Source: Bacillota bacterium (GTDB lineage: Bacteria; Bacillota; Clostridia; Acetivibrionales; DSM-1351). Taken from it: a DNA stretch of 11,145 nt. Location: assembly GCA_023417285.1 (NCBI GenBank), contig JAEZFR010000447.1, positions 1-11,145 of the forward strand, written 5' to 3'. A program made the translations under genes and the position numbers. Positions 1-4,358 of this stretch are shown here, piece after piece (the first letter of the stretch is position 1; every line of letters starts with the position of its first letter). A model generated the notes under the pieces. The model was not told the origin of the DNA and ran no database searches. It saw nothing but the letters and a program-made list of their open reading frames with translations.

Positions 1-31
1 AGATAGCTATTTGCTTAATCTTTTTTGCCAT
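1..31 (-). CDS. nifH: Nitrogenase iron protein (NifH-like), N-terminal start only
   Basis: Only the first ten codons are present, reading MAKKIKQIAI from an ATG at 31-29, and the gene runs off the left edge. This matches the usual beginning of NifH-family dinitrogenase reductases, in which (K/R)QIAIYGKGGIGKS leads into the P-loop. The P-loop itself is outside the window. An AAAAGGAGA ribosome site at 41-49 lies inside the last codons and stop of nifB, with 4 nt between the nifB stop and this ATG, so the two genes are almost certainly cotranscribed and probably translationally coupled. NifH is the ATP-driven electron donor to the nitrogenase MoFe (or VFe/FeFe) protein. Ten residues cannot separate NifH from VnfH or AnfH. 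The identification rests on the start motif plus the neighbouring nifB. Confidence 0.72.
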   Translation of the reverse strand, partial: MAKKIKQIAI

Positions 32-35
32 TTTT

Positions 36-1289
36 TTATGTCTCCTTTTCAAACATTATTATTTCATTTGCTATTCTAATAAGTTCCTCATTAATCAAAC
101 CACAAGCTTGAAATACTCTAATGCCACAACTTTCAAAATGCTTAAGTGGAAGATAACCTATTCTCTGTACTACAATTGCATCACAGCCCTTTAAGGCTTC
201 TGTTATACTTTCTAAATTTTTATCCTTCTCTCCACATTCGTCCGTTCCATTGCAAAAACGCGGTATACTTATCTCATGCTGTTGTTGAACATTGTTTGCG
301 GTAGCCTTATATACGACAAAATTACCCGTGTGACCAAAGTGTTGATCAATCAGTCTTCCATCACTTGTTGCCACAGCAAAGGTTAAATGTCTCTCTTTTA
401 TATAATCAGGTATTTTATCTATGTTAGGTTTTTGGGTTATTTCTGAGGTGCATTTGAGAAAATTAGCTGAGCAGTCTTTTCCAAGCGTACCAATAGCATC
501 TGCTCTACATTGCTGACAATGGTACATTTGCTTTATATGTAGTGAACATTGCTTTCTGATGTCATTAAGCTCTTTTTTCGAAGTGAGAGGCATATGTTGG
601 AATTCACTTCCTGGTGCTGGAATAAGAGGCATTATATTTCCTATGTAAGCACCATTCTCCTTAACGCATTTGGAAACGTCCTCAATACATGTATCGTTTA
701 TGCCCTTAATTAAAACAGTATTGATCTTTACTACAATACCGAGGGCTACAAGCATTTTTAATCCCTCAAGTTGATTTTTGATGAGTATTTTTGCGCCCTC
801 CGTTCCACAATACCTTCTTCCTTCATAGAATACTTCTCGATAAATCTTCGCTCCTATTTCAGCATTAATTGTATTAATTGTAATAGTTACATGGGTAACT
901 CCGAGCTCATATAGCATTTGTGCATACTTAGGTAAATACAGACCGTTTGTTGAAAGGCAAAAGGTGACCTCGCTATCCTCCTGCCTAATAAGGCTAAGTG
1001 TCTGACTGACCTCGTCAAAGTTAGCTAATGCATCTCCCGGGCCAGCAATACCAACTACTTTAAGATTTTCTACGCTACTTCGTACTCTAATATATTTTTC
1101 GAGGGCATCTTGTGGATTCAGAATTTCGCTAGTAACTCCTGGTCTGCTTTCATTTACACAATCGAACTTCCGATTGCAATAATTGCAGGAAACATTGCAG
1201 GAAGGTGCAATAGGTAAATGCATTCTGGCATTTTTGCAGCTGCCGCTGTAGCAAGGATGCGTTTGTGTCTTTTCATCTATAGATATCAT
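36..1289 (-). CDS. nifB: Nitrogenase cofactor biosynthesis protein NifB (radical SAM + NifX/NafY-like domain)
   Basis: A 417-residue protein. NifB fuses two [4Fe-4S] clusters with a SAM-derived carbide to make NifB-co, the precursor of FeMo-co and of the alternative nitrogenase cofactors. Visible signatures are HPCYS at residues 11-15, the radical-SAM CxxxCxxC motif at Cys31/35/38 followed by NRKFDCxNESRPGV, a GPGDALAN stretch at 83-90, and the NifB-specific CxxCRADAIG at Cys258/Cys261. Residues about 302-415 form the C-terminal NifX/NafY-type cofactor-binding domain (FAVATSDGRLIDQHFGH). The length is that of the SAM-NifX form. The ATG at 1289-1287 has an AAGGTGAG ribosome site 5 nt upstream. 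The gene is followed directly by a nifH-like start. It is transcribed from a consensus sigma-A promoter at 1336-1364 rather than a sigma-54 site. It appears intact. Confidence 0.96.
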   Translation of the reverse strand: MISIDEKTQTHPCYSGSCKNARMHLPIAPSCNVSCNYCNRKFDCVNESRPGVTSEILNPQDALEKYIRVRSSVENLKVVGIAGPGDALANFDEVSQTLSLIRQEDSEVTFCLSTNGLYLPKYAQMLYELGVTHVTITINTINAEIGAKIYREVFYEGRRYCGTEGAKILIKNQLEGLKMLVALGIVVKINTVLIKGINDTCIEDVSKCVKENGAYIGNIMPLIPAPGSEFQHMPLTSKKELNDIRKQCSLHIKQMYHCQQCRADAIGTLGKDCSANFLKCTSEITQKPNIDKIPDYIKERHLTFAVATSDGRLIDQHFGHTGNFVVYKATANNVQQQHEISIPRFCNGTDECGEKDKNLESITEALKGCDAIVVQRIGYLPLKHFESCGIRVFQACGLINEELIRIANEIIMFEKET

Positions 1290-1315
1290 ACATACTCACC
1301 TTCTATATTATTCCA

Positions 1316-1334
1316 ATATGTTTACTATGTTTTA
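1316..1334 (-). promoter_or_regulatory. Putative operator box 1 (19-bp repeat) over the nifB start point
   Basis: The minus-strand sequence TAAAACATAGTAAACATAT recurs 69 bp upstream with 18 of 19 positions identical. Each copy is itself a double heptamer (AACATA, 2 bp, AACATA). This copy lies just downstream of the -10 and covers the predicted transcription start, a position typical of repressor sites. The binding protein is not identifiable from sequence. Confidence 0.6.
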
Positions 1335-1335
1335 C

Positions 1336-1364
1336 ATTATAATACCCTTATTTTTCCTTGTCAA
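1336..1364 (-). promoter_or_regulatory. Consensus sigma-A promoter of the nifB-nifH operon
   Basis: Reading the minus strand, TTGACA lies at 1364-1359 and TATAAT at 1341-1336 with exactly 17 bp between them, a perfect match to the vegetative promoter consensus. The predicted transcription start is near 1329, about 40 nt before the nifB ATG. No -24/-12 (TGGCAC-N5-TTGCA) sigma-54 element was seen in the gap, so control is expected to come from a repressor or an RNA mechanism, not from a NifA-type activator. Confidence 0.88.
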
Positions 1365-1384
1365 TAGAAAATTTAAATTTTCAT

Positions 1385-1403
1385 ATATGTTTAGTATGTT
1401 TTA
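1385..1403 (-). promoter_or_regulatory. Putative operator box 2 (19-bp repeat) upstream of the nifB -35
   Basis: Minus-strand TAAAACATACTAAACATAT is the near-identical partner of the box at 1316-1334. It starts 20 bp upstream of the -35 hexamer. Two matching boxes flanking a consensus promoter suggest a repressor that binds both sites, possibly by looping. Confidence 0.58.
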
Positions 1404-1491
1404 GGTTTCAATAGAGATCATGGTATTTAAATAGCACCATTTAGAAGTATGGTTAAATATGAATACCCCGATCTTTATATGGTACAGTTTA

Positions 1492-3078
1492 CTACACAGG
1501 GGTAGAACTCATATTATCTATACTCGTCTTTAATTCAAAAACCACCGTTTTATTCTTGTATATAATAATTTTGTCAACAACGGCTTCCAGCACCCTTCTA
1601 TCCAGCTCTTCTGAATTAATAAGCTCTTCAAAATAATTAAGTGCAGAATTATTATGAGTTTTTGCGGCCGCAATACTTTTGCTTTGCAAATCAGTTAGTC
1701 TTTCACTGATAGTTCTGATGTTGCACTTCTTTTCATTTTCCAGTTGGTTGTAATTATCTTCGATTATAGCTTTGATTTCCTCATCATTTTCCTTTAATAT
1801 ATCCTTAATTTTTTGATTTAGCAGTATCCTTAGCTCCCTATTATTGTACTCTAGTTCTTTTCTAAGTTTTCTTATAACACTATCAGGACTAGTTGTTATG
1901 CCCGATAAATCAATGGATTTAATATAATCTTCCCTCTCGTCCTTTAAAAAGATAAGGTACTCTTTCAAATATCTCAGGAGAGCTTTTTCAGTAATAGTAT
2001 GTGAGCTACATACTTTGTTACCATATCGATTAAATGCCCCACATTCATAGCCTCGTTGCTCACCATCTCTGCGGTTTTTCTTGACAATACGCCCTAGGCA
2101 TCCTTTACCACAATCCCCGCACATAACATATCCCGAAAAAATATAATGGTATTTTTTTTGTCCCTTTAGGCTCGAATTCTTTCTTCGTGCTCTCATATTT
2201 TGGGCCAATTGGAAGTCACCCTTTGAAATAATTGCCTCATGATGACCTTCAAATACAAATTGCTCACTCTCATTAACTTTCTTCGCTTTGCCCTTTATTG
2301 TGGCACGTTGTCTCTTATTGCAGCGCAGTGTCCCTGTATATACGTCATCAGAAATGATTCTCCCAACCATATAGGTCTCCCATTGAGCATTAACTGTATT
2401 TTTATAGGGCTTGCCCCATGTGTCCTCATATTGCTTGGCTACTACCATTGAGGGCGTTGGATAACCTTTGATATTGAGAATTTTTGCTATGCTTCTGTAT
2501 CCCCTTCCATCAAGATAACATTCAAAAATAAACTGTATTATAGGAGCAATTATTGGGTCTACAACTAACTTTGTCTTATCCTTTACGTCCTTTTTATAAC
2601 CATAATATGAGTGGAAAAGTATTTTCCCATTTTTTTGCTTCGACCTGATATTGCTGCGTATTTTTCTCGATATGTCCTTAACATATCTTTCGTTATACCA
2701 AGTCTTTATTCCAATGATGTCGTCGTCATCATTATCTGTATCGTAGCCCGAGCTACCCTCTTCTATAAGAATCATTCTCTTGCCTTGTTCTCTAACTTTA
2801 TCTAAAAGCAGCAACGTTTTTGCATTGTGTCGGCCAATTCTGGATAAATCCTTTGCAATTATTATATCTATGCTTCCTTCCTCTAAGCCCTGCAGCATTT
2901 TAGAAAACTCTGGCCTATCAAAGGTATAACCACTTAGGTTGTCATCAATATATATTTTGCTGATTAGCCATCCGTGCAAACTTGCGTAATCATGAATAAT
3001 ATCACATTGAGTGAGAATTGAGCTATAGTTCTGATTGTCCTCATCTCTGCTAATTCTTGCATACCCAACAACATTCAT
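1492..3078 (-). CDS. Large serine recombinase (resolvase + recombinase + zinc ribbon + coiled coil)
   Basis: A 528-residue site-specific recombinase of the SpoIVCA/TnpX-like type, which cuts and rejoins DNA through a serine phospho-linkage. The N-terminal catalytic domain (1-145) has YARIS with likely nucleophile Ser10, TQ at 23-24, the SGYTFDRP segment and KDLSRIGR at 76-83 with the active-site arginines. Residues about 155-300 are the recombinase domain. Cys320/Cys323 and Cys346/Cys357 form a zinc ribbon, and residues about 400-480 look coiled-coil, as expected for integrase-type members. The start was set at the ATG of MNVVGYARIS because GAGGAG lies 6 nt upstream (3085-3090); an ATG 12 codons earlier has no comparable site. 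The gene lies beside a truncated asparagine synthetase gene, consistent with an element end. No T-rich terminator follows it, so readthrough towards nifB is possible. Intact and probably active. Confidence 0.93.
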   Translation of the reverse strand: MNVVGYARISRDEDNQNYSSILTQCDIIHDYASLHGWLISKIYIDDNLSGYTFDRPEFSKMLQGLEEGSIDIIIAKDLSRIGRHNAKTLLLLDKVREQGKRMILIEEGSSGYDTDNDDDDIIGIKTWYNERYVKDISRKIRSNIRSKQKNGKILFHSYYGYKKDVKDKTKLVVDPIIAPIIQFIFECYLDGRGYRSIAKILNIKGYPTPSMVVAKQYEDTWGKPYKNTVNAQWETYMVGRIISDDVYTGTLRCNKRQRATIKGKAKKVNESEQFVFEGHHEAIISKGDFQLAQNMRARRKNSSLKGQKKYHYIFSGYVMCGDCGKGCLGRIVKKNRRDGEQRGYECGAFNRYGNKVCSSHTITEKALLRYLKEYLIFLKDEREDYIKSIDLSGITTSPDSVIRKLRKELEYNNRELRILLNQKIKDILKENDEEIKAIIEDNYNQLENEKKCNIRTISERLTDLQSKSIAAAKTHNNSALNYFEELINSEELDRRVLEAVVDKIIIYKNKTVVFELKTSIDNMSSTPV

Positions 3079-3087
3079 AGACCGCTC

Positions 3088-3113
3088 CTCCAAATAAAAT
3101 ACGAAATTAAGCA
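3088..3113. repeat. 26-bp direct repeat, copy A (recombinase leader)
   Basis: CTCCAAATAAAATACGA and the following nine bases match the copy at 3150-3175 at 22 of 26 positions, offset by 62 bp. The copy abuts the recombinase ribosome site and runs into the left arm of the hairpin at 3111-3145. It could be a duplicated leader or a recombinase/regulator binding site. Confidence 0.6.
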
Positions 3114-3145
3114 ATAATCAATATACTTTTGATTATTGCTTTTTT
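3111..3145 (+). terminator. Hairpin with T-run in the recombinase leader
   Basis: Perfect 11-bp arms GCAATAATCAA (3111-3121) and TTGATTATTGC (3129-3139) with a 7-nt loop are followed on the plus strand by six T. It is therefore a Rho-independent terminator for rightward transcription, although no plus-strand gene ends here. On the minus strand the same hairpin sits about 33 nt upstream of the recombinase start with only a weak T-tract, where it could act as an attenuator or insulate the gene. It may simply block antisense transcription. Confidence 0.6.
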
Positions 3146-3149
3146 AATT

Positions 3150-3175
3150 CTCCTAATAAAATACGATTTAAAGCA
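3150..3175. repeat. 26-bp direct repeat, copy B (recombinase leader)
   Basis: Partner of the repeat at 3088-3113. Read on the minus strand it ends in an AGGAG that mimics the ribosome-site end of copy A but has no start codon after it, which hints that the leader of the recombinase gene was duplicated. Confidence 0.6.
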
Positions 3176-3180
3176 TGAAT

Positions 3181-3214
3181 AAAAAAAGCAAAAAGACCTT
3201 ATTCGTCTTTTGCT
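3181..3214 (-). terminator. Rho-independent terminator of the small ORF
   Basis: On the minus strand AGCAAAAGAC (3214-3205), a 7-nt loop and GTCTTTTTGCT (3197-3187) form a stem with one bulged base, followed by a run of T (to 3181). The stop codon of the small gene lies in the loop. The terminator separates that transcript from the recombinase gene. Confidence 0.8.
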
Positions 3215-3405
3215 CTTTGAAGTTCTATTATGTACTTCAGTACTGCTTCTATTGGCTGATTTCCTGATTTGAATATCACCAGATTTGTGTACTTTTTTTC
3301 TAGCCTTTGTTGAATAATCTTTAGATAGTCTTCATTTGCTTCAGATTTGGATAACCACACAAACATAGTGAGTGAACCCTCAATATCCATTTCTCTCAAA
3401 ACCAT
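3199..3405 (-). CDS. Small protein of unknown function beside the recombinase
   Basis: I do not recognise this gene. From the ATG at 3405 it encodes 68 residues; an in-frame ATG at 3417 adds four but has no ribosome site, while a weak GGTGG precedes the inner one. The sequence suggests a small alpha/beta fold: strand (FVWLSKSE), charged helix (YLKIIQQRLEKKY), strand (NLVIFKSGNQ), helix (IEAVLKYIIELQ). It has no cysteine pair, membrane segment or obvious DNA-binding motif. A Rho-independent terminator overlaps its stop codon, which supports a real, separately transcribed gene. It lies between the recombinase and the truncated asparagine synthetase gene, where a recombination directionality factor or a resolvase-domain remnant could sit, but nothing in the sequence proves either. 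Confidence 0.55.
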   Translation of the reverse strand: MVLREMDIEGSLTMFVWLSKSEANEDYLKIIQQRLEKKYTNLVIFKSGNQPIEAVLKYIIELQRAKDE

Positions 3406-3479
3406 AAAAACCACCATTATACGTAGTTCTAATAAAAGTTTATGATGGCAGCCATAAAATTATAACATTTTCTTCCACT

Positions 3480-4196
3480 ATGTATGCGTTATCAGGAGAG
3501 TGCTCTGATGAAATTTTCGGTGGATACCCATGGTTCTATAGACAAGAGATGCTAAATCGTGACTTTTTCCCTTGGATACACGACCCAGAATCAAGAATAA
3601 ATCTATTTAATGCTGACTTTGCTCAGCCCATACATGGTTTGGAATATGTCAAACAGATATACTCTGACAGCAAAAGTTCCTGTCCTTTAACAGGTAATGA
3701 TTCTGCAGAAATGAGGCAAAGTCGAATCGCTACGTGGCTGTCAGTAAACTGGTTTATGGTTAGTCTGTTGGAGCGCAAGGACAGAATGTCTATGGCCAGT
3801 GGCCTTGAGGTAAGAGTTCCATTCTCTGATCACAGGATATTGGAATACGTTTATAATGTGCCTTGGTCTATAAAGTTTAAAAACAAGGTGGAAAAGTCAC
3901 TCTTGCGTGAGGCTATGAAGGATTACCTCCCTGATAGGATTCTATATCGCAAAAAGAGTCCATATCCAAAGACTCATAACCCTTTATACGAACAAATCGT
4001 GTCAGAAAGGTTCAAAGATATAATGTCAGATCCGAATGCTAAATTAAAGGATGTATTACATCCCGATACTTATAAGCATTTACTCTCTGGCGGAAATGTC
4101 ACTTGGTATGGACAGCTTATGGGAAGGCCACAGTTAATTGCATGGCTTATTCAGCTGGAGAACTGGTTTAGGGAGTATAATATTAAATTAGCGTAA
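3480..4196 (+). pseudogene. asnB: 3' fragment of glutamine-hydrolysing asparagine synthetase
   Basis: The reading frame encodes about 236 residues matching the last two-fifths of AsnB/AsnO-type enzymes (about 600-615 residues). It begins abruptly at the conserved ALSGECSDEIFGGYPWF of the synthetase domain and continues through RKDRMSMASGLEVRVPFSDHRI to a normal C-terminus. The N-terminal Cys-dependent glutaminase domain and the SGGxDSS pyrophosphatase loop are missing, so the fragment cannot make asparagine. Upstream of about 3483 the frame stays open but the residues (such as KIITFSST) no longer resemble the family, and no ribosome site precedes the ATG. The fragment has no internal frameshift or stop, so the break is recent or maintained. 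The break lies near a large serine recombinase, consistent with an attachment-site junction. The 5' part is not in this window. Confidence 0.85.
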
Positions 4197-4237
4197 TTCT
4201 CTTAATAATTATACCTGGTTTAATTGATTTACTTTTA

Positions 4238-4272
4238 GGACCTAAATGCTACTTATTAGCTCATTTAGGTCC
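4238..4272. terminator. Strong hairpin between convergent asnB fragment and cotH
   Basis: Perfect 11-bp arms GGACCTAAATG (4238-4248) and CATTTAGGTCC (4262-4272) enclose a 13-nt loop. It lies 41 nt after the asnB stop and 66 nt after the cotH stop, so it probably serves both convergent transcripts. Neither side has a clear T-run, which lowers confidence that it terminates by itself. Confidence 0.55.
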
Positions 4273-4316
4273 CAAATTTATAATAGTATATATTACTCCT
4301 ATGCTTTAAATTATCC

Positions 4317-4358
4317 TTGAAATCTTATGCTTTAAATCTTATGCTTGAAATCTTCTTC
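4317..4358. repeat. Three tandem 14-bp units across the cotH stop codon
   Basis: TTGAAATCTTATGC (4317-4330), TTTAAATCTTATGC (4331-4344) and TTGAAATCTTCTTC (4345-4358) follow head to tail. They encode the last residues of the CotH-family protein and span its stop, so copy-number change here could alter the C-terminal tail. Confidence 0.7.

Noticed and set aside
1422..1442. Weak inverted repeat ATGGT...ACCAT after the recombinase as a terminator
   Set aside because: Only 5 bp of stem, no T-run on either strand.
3079..3114. Longer recombinase start adding 12 residues (MLNFVFYLEERS)
   Set aside because: No ribosome site before that ATG, while GAGGAG fits the inner ATG and the family starts just before YARIS.
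1324..3483. ACTATGT shared by the nif promoter box and the asnB junction, as possible attachment core
   Set aside because: Seven bases are expected by chance over this distance, and the surrounding sequence does not match.
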